Source: Coptis chinensis
Taxonomy: Eukaryota > Streptophyta > Magnoliopsida > Ranunculales > Ranunculaceae
Direction: 5' to 3'
DNA: 64,000 nucleotides
NCBI GenBank assembly: GCA_015680905.1
Contig: CM027377.1
Coordinates: 38,402,501-38,466,500, forward strand
This document shows, piece after piece, positions 1-11,949 of the stretch. A program made the position numbers and the translations under genes. The notes under the pieces are model-generated. The model had not been told where the DNA came from and ran no database searches. It saw only the letters and a list, made by a program, of their open reading frames with translations. Position 1 is the first letter of the stretch. Every line of letters begins with the position of its first letter.

Positions 1-136
1 AATGCCTTTATTGATGGATAAAATATAATGAACTACATAGATGGATAAATTTGTTATTGATGGAGTAATGTAAAAATGCAAAAGATTTCCTAACGGTAAA
101 ACTTACGAAGGTGGTAAGCATTCCATGGCTTCTCTA

Positions 137-1141
137 TCATTCTTCCAGAAACAGTACGGAGGAAATATGACCCTTAGATGCTGGACGATCTATGATGTAG
201 GGTCCTTGCCAATTTTCTCCAAACTTTCCTGATTCTATAAGCTTTGGGTTTCTACAGATGAGAACCCAGTCCTCAAGAGCAAAAGACTTAGGACGGATCT
301 TCTTGTCGTAGTTCCGTTTCATGTCAGCTTGATACTTAATAAGCTGTTGTAGTCCCTCAGAGCGAACCTCATCAATAAGAGCTTTTGACTGAGCCAAAGT
401 ATTGTCATTGGAACCTGTTTCAATAACAACTGACCGAGATGTACTGGAAATCAGCTCTGTAGGTAAGACTGCTTCAGCACCATATGCAAGGTTAAAAGGT
501 GATAATGCAGTTAAATATTTTGGCGTTGTCCTATAAGCCCACAAGACAGCTGGTAACTCCTTGACCCAATTTCTTTTGACGCCAGTCAAACGTCTCTTTA
601 GGTTGGCCAAAATCACCTTATTGGTGGCCCCGGCTGCCCATTAACTTCATGGATGATAAGGTGCGGAGAAGTTATGTCGTATCTTCAAATTAGTACAGAA
701 CTGACGAATTTCTTCAGCATCAAACTGTTTACCATTATTTGATACAAGTGCAGTAGGGATGCCAAAACGACAGACAATATCTCTCCATAAAAACATCTTG
801 ACATTGGAAGCATGGATTTGAACCAAAGATTTTGCTTCTACCCATTTGGTAAAGTAATCTGTTGCCACAAGTAGGAAACGTATATTACCTGGAGCTTTAG
901 GTAAAGGGCCAATAATGTCTAATCCCCATTTGGCAAATGGCCATGGGCTAAGCATGGGATGCAACGCAGTAATAGGGAGTTTACTCATATTGTCGTGCTT
1001 TTGGCATGGCTCACACCTCTCAGATAGGTGTTTTGCATCCTTTTGCATCTCTGGCCACCAATAGCCCTGTGTCATAGCCTTATGAGCTAAACTTCGTCCC
1101 TTGGAGTGGCTTCCACATAAGCCGGAGTGAATCTCTTCCAA
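137..1141 (-). pseudogene. gypsy integrase, inactive
   Basis: The minus frame 647-1141 contains the HHCC zinc-binding region (IHSGLCGSH then CEPCQKH) and the start of the DDE core (WGLDIIGPLP). Frame 137-616 carries the remainder and the C-terminal domain. The second catalytic aspartate in the S-D-N-G motif is Asn here (VSNNGKQF, about 720-745). Around 600-650 an in-frame stop and two compensating one-base indels interrupt the third catalytic region, where a Gly codon stands at the usual Glu position. The enzyme is therefore dead. Confidence 0.9.
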
Positions 1142-1171
1142 AACTTGAAGTCCTTCCTGTTTTGAGAGGCA

Positions 1172-1624
1172 TCACAACATAGGGTTTAAGTCTGAGCCTT
1201 TGCGATATAATTGCAAACTTCTGTCAGCAGCAGATATCACCAAAAACTTCCATGCATCGCGTTTGATTCTTTCAGCGAGTTTTGGTTCTGGCGGAAGTGA
1301 AGAAACTTGCAAGTAGTGGATATAAGGAAGACGCCAATCTTGCTCATCGGAGATCATCACTGGCTCTAATAGTATCGTATCGGGAAGTTCAGGACTACCA
1401 TCTGCTTCATGTACCAACTCACTATCTGTTTCTGGAGCGAACTCAGGAGGAACAAATGGATCTATGGACTCTGATGGAAGATCCAAAGTACAGTCATGTT
1501 GTGAATTTTCCATCTTCCTTTTCCGCTTTCGAGTCATGATTGGTGCGATTATACGTGGGTCGTATTTCGCTAGTGCGTACAAGCAAAAGAGGTAATTGCT
1601 TTCATGTACATACAAGTCATGCAA
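1172..1624 (-). pseudogene. gypsy linker between RNase H and integrase
   Basis: A 150-residue minus frame lies between the second RNase H and integrase. The end (DWRLPYIHYLQ, then RIKRDAWKFLVISAADRSLQLYRKGS) is typical of the segment preceding the integrase zinc finger in these elements. The first half is acidic and poorly conserved. It is part of the decayed polyprotein, not a separate gene. Confidence 0.75.
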
Positions 1625-1651
1625 CTCTTTTTCGGTAAAGGCAATGCTTGG

Positions 1652-2218
1652 CTATTTTTGGAACTCCACAGTGATATGCCTTGACTCTTCGCTTCTAACT
1701 ACGACGGAGAGATAAGCCAACGAATCTGCATGACGTATGTCATTTCGGGGTCTTTGAATGATAGAGATGCTATCAAATTGTCGGGCAAGGCTATATATCA
1801 AACTAAGATAAGCCGTCATACGCTCATCTCTTGCTTCAAAAGAACCGCCAAACTGATTGGCCACAAGGCGAGAATCCGTGTATAACTGGAGCTTTCGCGC
1901 CCCCAGTTTCAAAGTTGTTCTCAAGGCACAAATGGCAGCCTCATATTCGACATCGTTATTTGAAGCGGTGAAGCCAAGTCGAACAGATTTCTCAATCTTC
2001 TCTCCGTCGGGTGTAACAAAAATGCATCCAATTCCAGACCCCGATTTATTATGGGAGCCATCTGAGTAAATAATCCATAGGTCAATGGTATTAGGAATTG
2101 CGTTTTCAAGTTGGTCTTCGTCTCCCCCAGTTATTGGCGATAGAATGTCTTCCATAGATTCTTTCTGGCGCAAGAAATCATCAATAGGAGAATCATCAAT
2201 CGGAAAATCAGCTATCAA
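1652..2218 (-). pseudogene. gypsy second (archaeal-type) RNase H
   Basis: A 188-residue minus frame contains an RNase H fold distinct from the RT-linked one: WIIYSDGSHNKSGSGIG, NNDVEYEAAICAL, LQLYTDSRLVANQF and RPRNDIRHADSLAYLS supply the D-E-D-D pattern. An extra RNase H of this type before integrase is characteristic of the Tat/Retand/Ogre clade. The acidic residues look intact, but the frame is separated from its neighbours by stops. Confidence 0.9.
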
Positions 2219-2314
2219 AGAAGCCAGAGCATGTCCTTTTTCAGCAGTACGACTTTCAAAGACAATGCTATATGCACTAAGATAACTTTCCCATTTGGCT
2301 AATCTGCTTGGTTC

Positions 2315-2626
2315 CTATGCATTACGAAAGATTTTGCGTAAAGGATACTTAGTATAAACTCTGACCAACCTCCCTTGGAAGTATGGTTTCAATTGACGAG
2401 TGGCATGAACCAATGCAAGTGCAATTTTTTCCATCTTTGAATAACGAGACTCAGCTCTGGTTAAATTCTTATTGATAAAAAAGACGGGTCTACCATCATC
2501 GATGAAAAGAACAGCACTAACCGCTTGAGTTGTAGCTGCTAGGTATATGCCAATAGGTTGACTCGTTGAAGGACTTGTCAATATAGGAGGACTAACCAAG
2601 TATTTCTTCAGTTGTTGCAATGCCAT
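2315..2626 (-). pseudogene. gypsy RNase H (RT-linked) fragment
   Basis: This minus frame of 103 residues has the RT-connected RNase H pattern: PIGIYLAATTQAVSAVL, a RPVFFINKNL strand, the ESRYSKMEKIALALV helix and LKPYFQGRLVRVYT. It sits just downstream of the RT block. The frame ends at a stop before the usual tether region, and the residue after VYT is Lys where Asp is usual. Confidence 0.85.
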
Positions 2627-2773
2627 CTCACAATCAACGTTCCAAGTTGCCGCCCCCTTTAAAGTCTGGAAGAAGGAATGACAACGATCAGAATATTTAG
2701 AAATAAATCTATGAAGAGCGGCAAGCCGACCAGTAAGCCGTTGAATTTCCTTCTTATTTTTGGTGATGACATA

Positions 2774-3684
2774 TCAATAAGCAGATCGATCGGGATTAGC
2801 CTCAATACCTCTACGAGTCATGAGGTATCCCAGAAATTTTCCAGAAGAGAGGCCAAAAGAACATTTGGCGGGATTGAGTCTCATGTTATACTTGTTAAGC
2901 CTATAAAAAACAAGTTGAAGATAGGAAAGATGATCACTAGTAAGCTTCGATTTAACGACTATATAATCGATATAAGCCTCCATTATTTTCCCCAGTAGAT
3001 CGGAAAAAATTGTATTGACAAGCTTTTGGTAGGTTGCACCGGCATTTTTCAGACCAAAAGGCATAACAATGTAGCAGAAAATGCCTTGGTCGGTGATGAA
3101 GGCGGTGAACTCTTGGTCATCCACATTCAAAGAGATCTGGTAGTACCCGGAAGAAGCATCCATGAAAAATAGGCGTTGGAAGCCCGAAGTGCGTCCACCA
3201 GTTCGGAAATTCGTGGCAATGGATACGGATGAATCAGACAAGCTTCGTTAAGGTTTGTAAAATCAATACAAATTCTGATTTGTCCGTTCTTTTTTGGCAC
3301 TGCAACGACATTAACAAGCCATTTTGGGTAAGTAACTCGTCGGATAAAGTTAACCGCAAGTAGTTTATCAATCTCCTCCTTAACTTTGAGCTTCCGATCA
3401 GGTGCTATTCTTCTTGGTTTTTGGCGGACTGGCCTGAAACTTGGATCAATGTCAAGTTTATGACAGGCAACAGAAGGGTCTACTCTCGGCATTTCCTCAA
3501 TTTTCCAAGCGAAGATACGCTTATTTTGCTGTAAAAGGGAAACCAACTCTTTTTGCTCCACGCTCGAAAGTTCGGCAGAAATAAAAGTGGTTTCTTCTGT
3601 TGAATCTCCTACTTGCACTTCCAAAAGGCGATCCACTATATGCGACCCTTTCACATGAGTCTCAATATTATAGATGGAGGGCAC
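2774..3684 (-). pseudogene. gypsy reverse transcriptase, inactive
   Basis: Two overlapping minus frames, 3127-3684 and 2774-3241, together carry the RT fold: PRRIAPDRKLKVKEEIDKLL, the VPKKNGQIRICIDF block, MDASSGYYQI, the MPFGLKNAGATYQ block and the active-site strand. The two parts need a frame change between about 3127 and 3241. The active-site motif, usually YIDD, reads YIDY at 2963-2974, a loss of one metal-binding aspartate that should abolish polymerase activity. Confidence 0.92.
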
Positions 3685-4291
3685 GCCACTAGGTAACTCA
3701 ACTTGGGTGGGGCACTTACAAGGATGGTATTACCACAAACTTCAGATTTTTTATAGTCATCCATTGCTTTGTCATGACAGGCATGGGCAGATACTTGGTC
3801 ACTACGAACCTTGCAAATATGCCGAGAGAATGGGAACTTGACACACTGATGAAATGTGGTGACATGACCCCATGGAATGTATCCAATCTCTACCCAAAAT
3901 TGCGTTATAGTGGGAAATGGTCCCATCAATAAGAAATCGAGCTTAACTTCTTTGTTCATTAATTTGATTGGTAAGGTAATTCTTCCAACCGGCGAAGATG
4001 TTGTCCGTCAAACCGATGATAGGATTGTCTTTGGCGATGATCATACCCCTGTGAAGTTGTATCGAGAATAACATCCACTGAAAATGGCGTTGGAAGTGGC
4101 CCCAGGTCGATCATTACCCGTTGAACACGAGAAGCACCTATAGACCACGAATAATTATGTTGCGTCATAGTGAGGGTGATATACACCAAGGAGATCATCA
4201 TCGGTGAATCGGAGGGGCTCTTCTTCACAAGTTTCGGTATGGATTCCTTTGACAAAATCGACTTTGTTGACACGGTTAAACTCACCAACAT
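3651..4291 (-). pseudogene. gypsy aspartic protease remnant
   Basis: The minus frame at 3959-4291 contains a block (RVQRVMIDLG) matching the retropepsin active-site strand, followed by a decayed downstream part. The usual D-T/S-G triad is D-L-G here, so the catalytic Asp is kept but its neighbour is not. The frame ends at about 3959 and continues in another frame to 3651. The identification rests on position between gag and RT and on this short motif. Confidence 0.6.
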
Positions 4292-4442
4292 AACTAACTT
4301 TCAAACGCTTTTGATTCTTACTCTAATTTTTGGAAAGAGACTCAACATGAGAATGAGAAACATTAATGACATGCTCATAAGTTTAAAAGAATACTTTGTT
4401 GAGAGTTTTTAGTAAGATATTCGTTTAAAAGTTCTTTCTCCA

Positions 4443-6437
4443 CTAATTTCTGAATCCTACCCCGGAGAGATGGCGACAAAGTTCTGTCTCATGGCCATAG
4501 TCATTATGGAATTTACACCGCAAGGATTTGTCCCTTGTACCTTTGGTATCTTCTGAAAGTGGATAAGGCGGGGAAAAAAGATTCCCACTTTTTAACTTCT
4601 CATATATAACAAAGTACTTGGCATTGGAAGGGTCGGTTTTAGCTCGGTAGAGTCTTTCCATCACGATTGAAATTGACTTGCCGATTGTCATTATTTCCAT
4701 CATTATGTTGTTGATCCGGTCATCCTTGCCCGGCTTAGAATTCTTTCTTTGTCGAGAAAAATCTTTACTCGAATATCTTTGTCTCTTTTTGCTTTTCGCC
4801 CGATAGGTTTTCCTCGATCACGGATGTGTTGTTGACCCTAACAGACGGATCGTCGCAGGGTTTTAGGGACATCTTTAATTAGAGAGTGGTAAAGATCCCT
4901 TACAATGAAATTCGAACTTCTGTCTCTTTCATAATATAATGCTTCTTTAAAGGCAAAAAGAAGCATTCCATCAGAAACTTCTAGAACATCTGCTGCTGCA
5001 TTTCGGAACCTAGTAACAAAAGTACGTAACTTTTCGTCACGTTGTTGCTTGATGTTCAGAAGTGAGTCGACATCCTTTGGCGTCTTGCAATTATGGCAGA
5101 AACGATTAACAAATTGATTTTCCAGTTCATTGTATTGGTGAATTGATCTTGAAGGCAACTCATTAAACTAGCGTAATGCTTCTCCTTTTAGAGTGGATGG
5201 AAAGAGCTTACACATGAGTGGATCATCTCCACCCTATAACACCAACTTATTTTTGAACGATAGAACATGCAAGCCAGGATCTCCTTCCGACTCATCATAA
5301 AGTTTAAAATCAGGTTGTTTGAAGTCGGGATGGTGGTAAGCTTCCTAAATGTCGAGCGAAAACTTATCAAGTACGCCATCATTGGTATCAAGTTTTTCAT
5401 TCGACATCCCTTCACTCTCTATCATTAAGTTCTTTTTGCAATCAACTCTTTTATTTGTTCGTTAGAGTTAAAGTATTGGCTCGAACATTTGGGCGCCCGG
5501 TCGTGCCCATGTGGAGAAGGATACCTTCCATTATCTCTTATTGGAGTTAGAGATCTTTTGGCGATGCATACGATCGACTCAGGCCGGTGATTGTCTTTGT
5601 CTATCCCTGTAACCAGCCTATCTAGGCCGGTAGTCACCCTGCTGGTATAATTATACCGCTTCTCCATGTTTTGTTGCTCTTGTCTAGGATACATGCCTTC
5701 CCAGTCATGTCGAACATATCTCGGATGGCGGTCTTCCCTGAAATTGCTTCTCAGAGGTAAATCTTCCCTTTGAGATCGGACATGTCTAGGGTAGTAGTTA
5801 TCCCTGCCAATCCGATTCTCCCAATATAAGCGGGTAATAGGGTGAGCATGCCTTTGTTTGGTATTGCGCGAAGTAACACGTTCTTCGAGGACGATGAGGT
5901 GGATCTTCAAAGGCGGTCCCATACACTAGAATGGCCTACGTCCTGTGTGGTGGTCGCCTTGATGTAGTTGAATTGGCAACATCGTCCACCGTCCTTTGCC
6001 TCTTTGTCAACTTCCTTCTCAAGTTCCTATTTAAATTTTTAACTCGTCTTAACTCACGCTCAACCGTATTAGGGGTGTATTGGCTATTACTATCCCCTTT
6101 TTCGTTAGTTGGTGTGAGAGTAATGTCCACGTCCATATCCATGTCAACTGAAGGATTGACACGGACGGATGGCGGACCACATGAGGGATTACCGACTTAC
6201 ATGTTTTCTTGTTGCAAGACTGTTAGGGGTGGTGGCGGCGGCATTTGTACTTCCGTTTGCGGTGGCGGTGGTGGTGGGTGGATGTTGAGAATTGATCCTA
6301 CCACTAGGAGCAACTTGATTGTTCAACGGTTCTTGCATTGGCCGATTTGAATTTCGAGGATTGCGATTCCTATTAGCAGGAGGAATATGTTGACTATTTG
6401 GTCTACTTCTTGTACTTACTATCTTGATTGTTTTCAC
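4443..6437 (-). pseudogene. gypsy gag remnants
   Basis: Several minus-strand frames cover gag. The N-terminal part (about 5425-6437) is rich in Arg, Asn, Pro and Ser. The retrotransposon gag core lies at about 4838-5158, with conserved stretches such as YNELENQFVNRF, IKQQRDEKLRTFVTRF and FKEALYYERD. Near 4470-4530 is the cysteine/histidine motif CKFHNDYGHETELCRHL that replaces the classic zinc knuckle in Tat-type gag. The frame is interrupted between these parts by stops and shifts, so no full gag can be made. Confidence 0.85.
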
Positions 6438-6455
6438 GTGATAATGGATTCTAAA

Positions 6456-6474
6456 TTCCCCATAGACGGCGCCA
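6456..6474 (-). other. tRNA primer-binding site of the gypsy element
   Basis: The minus strand reads TGGCGCCGTCTATGGGGAA four bases inside the LTR end. TGGCGCC plus a GGGGA stretch is the common primer-binding form of plant Tat and Athila type elements. The exact tRNA was not determined. Confidence 0.75.
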
Positions 6475-6478
6475 ATTA

Positions 6479-6858
6479 TGTTTTGGTAGTAACCGCTTCA
6501 ACACCTGGCGAGCAATGGTGATGAAGCAGCTAAAAACAGAGGAATTTGATGTTTGGGGAGATGAAACCGAACCAAATAATGGCTACCTACATATCTAAGA
6601 TCTATTCTTTAGGGATCAAGTTTCAATAAGTAGTTTTTATATGAATGAAGAAATTGAGACCCTACGAGCCTTTGTGTTTGTTTTGTCGAAAAGAATTCTT
6701 ATCTCTTTGAACCTCTATCTTTATATTCTACAATAATAAACACGGATATATCTTACATGTAACCCGGTTGTTGGGTGTAGCTAGGATTAAGCCCTTGGGC
6801 TTAATTGAACTGGGCTAGATCCATGGGCTTAATGAGCCACAAAGTGGGGGTCTATACA
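6479..6858 (-). repeat. 5' LTR of the gypsy element
   Basis: On the minus strand this block begins TGTATAGACCCCC and ends CCAAAACA, so it has the TG...CA ends of an LTR, and it lies immediately outside a primer-binding site. It is about 380 bp. Only one LTR is in the window, so the boundaries rest on the TG/CA ends and the primer site rather than on an LTR-LTR comparison. Confidence 0.75.
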
Positions 6859-8124
6859 GGTATGAACAGTGATTTGTCCTTGCAGCTTATTTTCACTCGA
6901 AAATTGGTTTTCTAACTCTCTTTTATATTAAAGCAATAAAAAATGTGTGATTTATTATATATAAAACACATAAGGATAAAAATGATATTTAAAGAAAAGA
7001 AAAAATACCGGACCAACTTATTTTGTACTTGAGGGTTATTTTAATTAAAATATTAGATAAATAGTGTTGTTTTAACTGGATTAATCTCGAGTATAGTTTT
7101 TAAATAGTTGCTGCCCTGGCCTTTGGACTATGCAGAGCCGTCTAGCCATGGCCCATGGGTATTTGGACAGACTATATCTCAGTGGCCTGGGTTCAATAAG
7201 TTGAATTTGATCACATGGTAGAGTGGTGACGTGGATTTGTAGATTTTCAGCGATGGCAGAAAGTTACAAATTGCACAAGAATGTCTTCGAAATATAATTG
7301 ATGATATTACGCGATTTGGAGATATAATTGATTATTTTTTATTTCGCTATGTATTTATTATTTTTTGTTGATAATATATTTCCAACCAGTAATATATCAT
7401 GCGGCGTGCTGTCTGCGGTTAGTAGAACTAGGTCCGGCCCTAACTTCCAATAGGCCCTATACAATATGAGACTGTTTGTTTGTTCCCCGCCCTTAGATTG
7501 GGCTTTTGTAATTGGTTTTTTAATACTATAGTAGGTTTTTGTAAGCAAAACAGGGCCTTTTTTTTTTTTTTTTTTTTGGGGCCCAAGAGCTTCGACAACA
7601 TAGGGCCAGGGCCGCCATGAGTAGAACATATCATGCCATATTGCGATTGGTTGATTTATCTTTTCCAATTGAAACAATGGACAATTAGCCAGAGATGTAG
7701 TAGCTAACAAGCTATACACAAACACAAGGCTAGTCTCAACACAAAATTATCCTTGTTATTTGTAGACCTTATAGTCATAACTAACTTGCGAGTGAAGGGG
7801 AAATGTTGTTATCGGAAGTCCTAAAAATGGGGAAAATTGGTCAAAATGCTTAAACAAACCAGGTAGGCCTAAGTTTAAACTACCCAAACGACATTCTCGA
7901 CCAAAATTGAGAAAACAAGGCCTGGTAACAACACCAGGAGATGATCTGGACGAAATTGCTCCCTTAAAAGCTCTCGTTCCCACCTTTTTCTCCTCTCTCA
8001 AAACTCACCTTTCATCCACCCAAATTCAAGGATCTTCAATATCACCTTAGTGCCATATCCTTCTTTTCTCTATTCTTCTTTCTCTCCTTTCCATTTCAGT
8101 TTTCACAACCCCTTGGAGCACAAT
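6859..8124. other. spacer upstream of the ADF gene, with one MITE
   Basis: AT-rich sequence with no supported gene. It holds the small hAT-type MITE at 7429-7619 and, from about 8000, the pyrimidine-rich leader expected before the ADF start codon. No other feature is recognised. Confidence 0.5.
7429..7619. mobile_element. hAT-type MITE with 8-bp target duplication
   Basis: The element is flanked by a perfect 8-bp direct repeat AGTAGAAC at 7421-7428 and 7620-7627. Its ends are imperfect inverted repeats: TAGGTCCGGCCCT on the left and, read inward from the right, CATGGCGGCCCT. It is 191 bp, carries a T18 tract, and has no coding capacity. Eight-base duplications are typical of hAT transposition. 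Confidence 0.75.
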
Positions 8125-9545
8125 ATGGTATGTTGCAAATATTTCTCAATTTGAACGCATGCATGCATGTATAGCTTTGTTATATTTTAGCATTGTTGTA
8201 TGAGAATAGGTGAGACAAAAAGATGCAAATGAGGAATAGAAGGTAAACTAATCAGATGTTATATGGTGGAGTTTTCGTTAATGGTCTATACATTTGTGCA
8301 ATCCATCTTTGAGCTATATTGTTAAGGTACATCAACATATAGAGTACAATGTTGATAGTTTCATTTTGTTGTTTTGATGACTCATGGTTGTTCTATCACT
8401 TATGAGACATATTCTACTGGGTGCCTTGAATTATAGGATGTAATTAAAATTAATGGTTCATTCTTAGAATTATGATATGCATGGCGTTTATTTATCCCTT
8501 TGTTAAATCATGGACTAGGCGAATGCGGCGTCTGGAATGGCTGTGCATGATGATTGTAAGCTGAAGTTTTTAGAGTTGAAAACCAAACGTCAATTCCGAT
8601 TCATTGTATTCAGAATCGAGGAAAAAATACAACAGGTAGTCGTCGAAACAGTGGGTGAACCAGATGCCACATATGATGAGTTCACAGCAAGCTTACCAGC
8701 CAATGAATGCCGCTATGCTGTTTTGATCTTGATTTCATTACTGATGAGAACTGCCAGAAAAGCAAGATATTCTTCATTGCATGGTAATGAACCCATCAAC
8801 TCCTTTTGTTTCTTCTACATTTCAGTCATCAAAATTTAAGGCCCTCATGGTTACTTACATTAGCAAGATAAATTACCATGCATAACAAAAAGTCGGTATA
8901 TAAACACGTTTAATTATTATTTTAGTTCTCCAATGCGTATAAACAAATGCCATTGGAAACCATAAAAAAAAAACGATGAAAACAAAACGGAAAAGAAATA
9001 CACTATATAGTATATTAGGATATACCATGTTTTTTATGTTTACTTAGGTCTAACCATCACAATAGTCATCGTTCTCTCAGCTATGTCGGCTGCAACCTAG
9101 AAGGTGCGCAACAGATTGTGCATTTGTGCCATAATGATTTTGGGTCTATATGTATTGGACTAGACTTTGCTCAAGCCCGTTGAAGAGTAAGACAACCAAT
9201 CCGGCCCGTTATAATAAGCTAGCGAATTTCCTTTGAAGCCCAATAGAGATATGGGCTTGTATCATCTCACTTCAAATTTCAAAACCACTAGCCCTGCACT
9301 TGATTTACGCATTGTAGTGTCCAGAGCTCCAGAATGTAGCAAAAGGAAAAAAAAAGTTCATGGGAAATCATGATTTTGTATTTTTGTGCATGTGTAGGTC
9401 TCCTGATACATCAAGGGTGAGGAGTAAGATGGTGTATGCTAGCTCAAGGATAGATTCAAGAGAATTGGACGGAATTCAGGTCGAGTTGCAGGCAACAGAT
9501 CCTAGCGAGATGAGCTGGGACATCGTTAAAGGGCGAGCTCTTTAA
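8125..9545 (+). pseudogene. actin-depolymerizing factor (ADF/cofilin) gene with frameshifts
   Basis: The exons are 8125-8127 (the start codon alone), 8519-8783 and 9398-9545. An ADF gene with its first intron directly after ATG is the usual plant structure. The joined reading gives [44 protein letters not shown], then [17 protein letters not shown] and [30 protein letters not shown] severs and depolymerizes actin filaments in the cytosol. One base appears missing at about 8721 after RYAV, which shifts the frame and leads to a stop early in exon 3. In exon 3 the SKDRFKRELDG actin-binding stretch is replaced by [10 protein letters not shown] through small deletions totalling three bases. The introns are kept, so this is not a processed copy. 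All lesions lie in short repeats, so assembly error is possible, although the other multi-exon genes here are intact. Confidence 0.85.
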
Positions 9546-10604
9546 GAAAACATTTTAGGCTCTCTCAATCTTATAAGCATTCCTTTTTAATTCATTTTTT
9601 CGACTTTGACTGGCTTTGTGTTGCTTCAATTCTTAATCCTTCTGGTGGAATGTAACACGATTCGATATCATATTGCCATTCTTTGTGTCTTAGGTTGCGC
9701 GAGATTGATGTATGTATAACTATTCTTTCTTTGTTTCTTTTTGAAGATTAAATACATATCTTCTTATCGTACGACCAGATGATGTCTGTAATATAATGGA
9801 AATTCCACAACGACTACAAATACACCACGGAGTTGGAGTCCCGATCCTATTTTTTTCTTGAATACGATAGATAACAATATAATATTCTGGGGTAATGTGG
9901 AAGCATAAAGTGCATCAAAATGATTTACTTATTTTTTTTTTCTGACTTCTGAGATATCAATTTTAAAATTGAACATACTCATGTTGAAAATATACACTAC
10001 TGAACATGAAAACTCTAAAAGAATGATCTTGTTCTAGGGGTACCAGTTAGGAGTAAATTAAAGCGTTAACAAGAGAGTCCTATAAGATTCTATGCAAAGC
10101 AATCCAAGCTGTCTCATACCATTAAGTATTAACCATTGTGTTCAGAAAACCAGATGTGGAGGAACAACGTACTTGATACAATCATTCCGAATTATCAATT
10201 GAAAAACAATCAACAAGCTAACAAAGCTGAGCCAGTGTCAAGGTTGCATGAAGCGAATGCAGCGATGCCGCAGCTAATATTCAAATGGATATAACTACCA
10301 TGCCCAACGCTTAACTTGTTTTTATTTTTATTTTGCTATAGTTAGGAGCAAAAGGAAATTCCAAGAGCAAAAAGAAATTCCAATTCATCTGTATTTAAAT
10401 TTTAAAACGCTAACCCTTGTTTATTCTATCATAATAATTTATTCAAATTCATCATCCATAATTTCTTTTGTTTCTGCAAAAACACCATGCATGGCGACGA
10501 GAAAGAGGGATGATTGCGAAAGGTGTGCCGACAGCCTCTACAAAATCGTCGAAAAGAAGAGAAAGATGGATGGTGAGATTGTGAGAAAGCCAGGAGTGAA
10601 CTGT
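9546..10604. other. spacer downstream of the ADF gene
   Basis: AT-rich spacer including the expected ADF 3' untranslated region. No gene, RNA or mobile element is recognised. Confidence 0.4.
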
Positions 10605-10788
10605 CTGATTTGAAGGTGAGCCGTTCTTCGTCCTCTTTGATCTCTGCGTCGTTGGTCAGACTTGGATATGGTGGATGAGAAAGGCATGAGAGAAGCTTCT
10701 GATTTGAAGGTGAGTCGTTCTTTGTCCTCCTCTCTACGCCGCTGCTCAGACTTGGATATGGTGGATGAGAAAGGCAAGAGAGAAGTTT
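10605..10788. repeat. tandem repeat, two units of about 90 bp
   Basis: Two direct copies, 10605-10698 and 10699-10788, each begin CTGATTTGAAGGTGAG and end with CAGACTTGGATATGGTGG followed by a GATGAGAAAGGCA block. A third partial start (CTGGTTTC) follows. The minus-strand open frame through it merely translates the repeat and shows no recognisable protein. Confidence 0.8.
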
Positions 10789-10894
10789 CTGGTTTCAATA
10801 AGTTCTTCAGCCTGGTTTTTGGGTCGCTGCTCTAAGTCTGAAGTCTCTGAACAAGCAAAGAAACTATTTTTCAGTTTTTATATTCGTGGCCGTG

Positions 10895-10920
10895 TTTATT
10901 CTATTCTATTCTATTCTATT
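10895..10920. repeat. (TATTC)n microsatellite
   Basis: Five consecutive TATTC-type pentamers. Simple sequence with no other content. Confidence 0.8.
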
Positions 10921-11949
10921 GGGAGAGTTATAATGAATCCAAGGTGAGGAGTTGATATGTTTAATTAGTTTAATTTAGTTATTGTTTGTGCTTTAATATT
11001 TTCATTGTTCTATAGATAAGAGATGTTACTATTAGGATAGATAGATAAGAGATGTTACTATTATGATAGAAGTTAATTAATCCTCACAAGAGATTAATTG
11101 GTGGATTGATTATCTTCTCATACTAATTAACCTTTGGCATAGAGATAAAGATTGGTTGGGTGGGGATTTAACAAAATTCGGAAATTTGTGTTAGAACATT
11201 GTGGGAAATATGAAAGATTAGAACTTTACAATAAAACTAATTAGACATATCAATGATTTGCTAAAAGGTGTATTTAAAACTCTTCTCTACTTTCCCCTCC
11301 ATTAAAACCCTATTTTTAATTCTTTAGTATATGAAGGTAAACTCTTATGACTCTATAAATGGCATGGAAGGTGTCTGATCTAACTTACTATAGATTTGAT
11401 TGAGTTTGTAACGTGGAAGTTAAGAGATTGAATTCTCTACTTTTGTATACCTTGTACTTCTGTATACCTTGTAGCTTTTTTCCTTTTTATTCTGTTTTTA
11501 ATACAATACAGTCGCACTTAGCCAAAAAAAAAAAAATAATAAAAAATTGAAACAAAATGAAGGTAATGAAGGTCGGAGTAATTTCAAATAAATAAATAGA
11601 TGAATGAAGAAATTAAATTAAAAGTTAATTGGTAATGATAGAAGAATAAAATAACAATGAATACAAATCAGCAACAATGAAAAAATTAAATAATTCAGTT
11701 GAAACAAAAGAAGATGGACGACTCACAAAAAAAGTTAAATCAGTAACAATGAAAAAATTTAAAAAGCATGAAAAGATTTATTGATTGAACCGCCATAAAA
11801 GAAATTAAAGCCTTAAAGTGAGATACGTACCCAAAACAGTTCTTATTTAAATTGGAGTATCTCATTGACCCAAAAAAATAGGAAATCTAATGGAGCAATA
11901 ACAATAGAAGAAGAGTCCTATTACTCATGGACTCCATATTGTGTTGTGC
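10921..11949. other. AT-rich spacer
   Basis: No gene is recognised. It contains a short direct duplication near 11023-11060 (ATAGATAAGAGATGTTACTATTA twice in degenerate form) and A-rich runs. Confidence 0.4.

Larger units (their letters stand above)
1..6858 (-). mobile_element. Ty3/gypsy LTR retrotransposon, Tat/Retand type, decayed
   Basis: Read on the minus strand the order is LTR, primer-binding site, gag, protease, reverse transcriptase, RNase H, a second RNase H, then integrase. A second (archaeal-type) RNase H between RT/RNase H and integrase is the hallmark of the plant Tat/Retand/Ogre branch of Ty3/gypsy. The coding region is broken into many frames by stops and shifts, and catalytic residues are changed, so it cannot be autonomous. 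The downstream LTR is not seen and presumably lies beyond position 1. Positions 1-136 look like non-coding sequence 3' of integrase. Confidence 0.93.

Noticed and set aside
10538..10798. Minus-strand frame with repeated PFSSTISKS blocks
   Set aside because: It follows the 90-bp tandem DNA repeat and has no recognisable domain or gene context.
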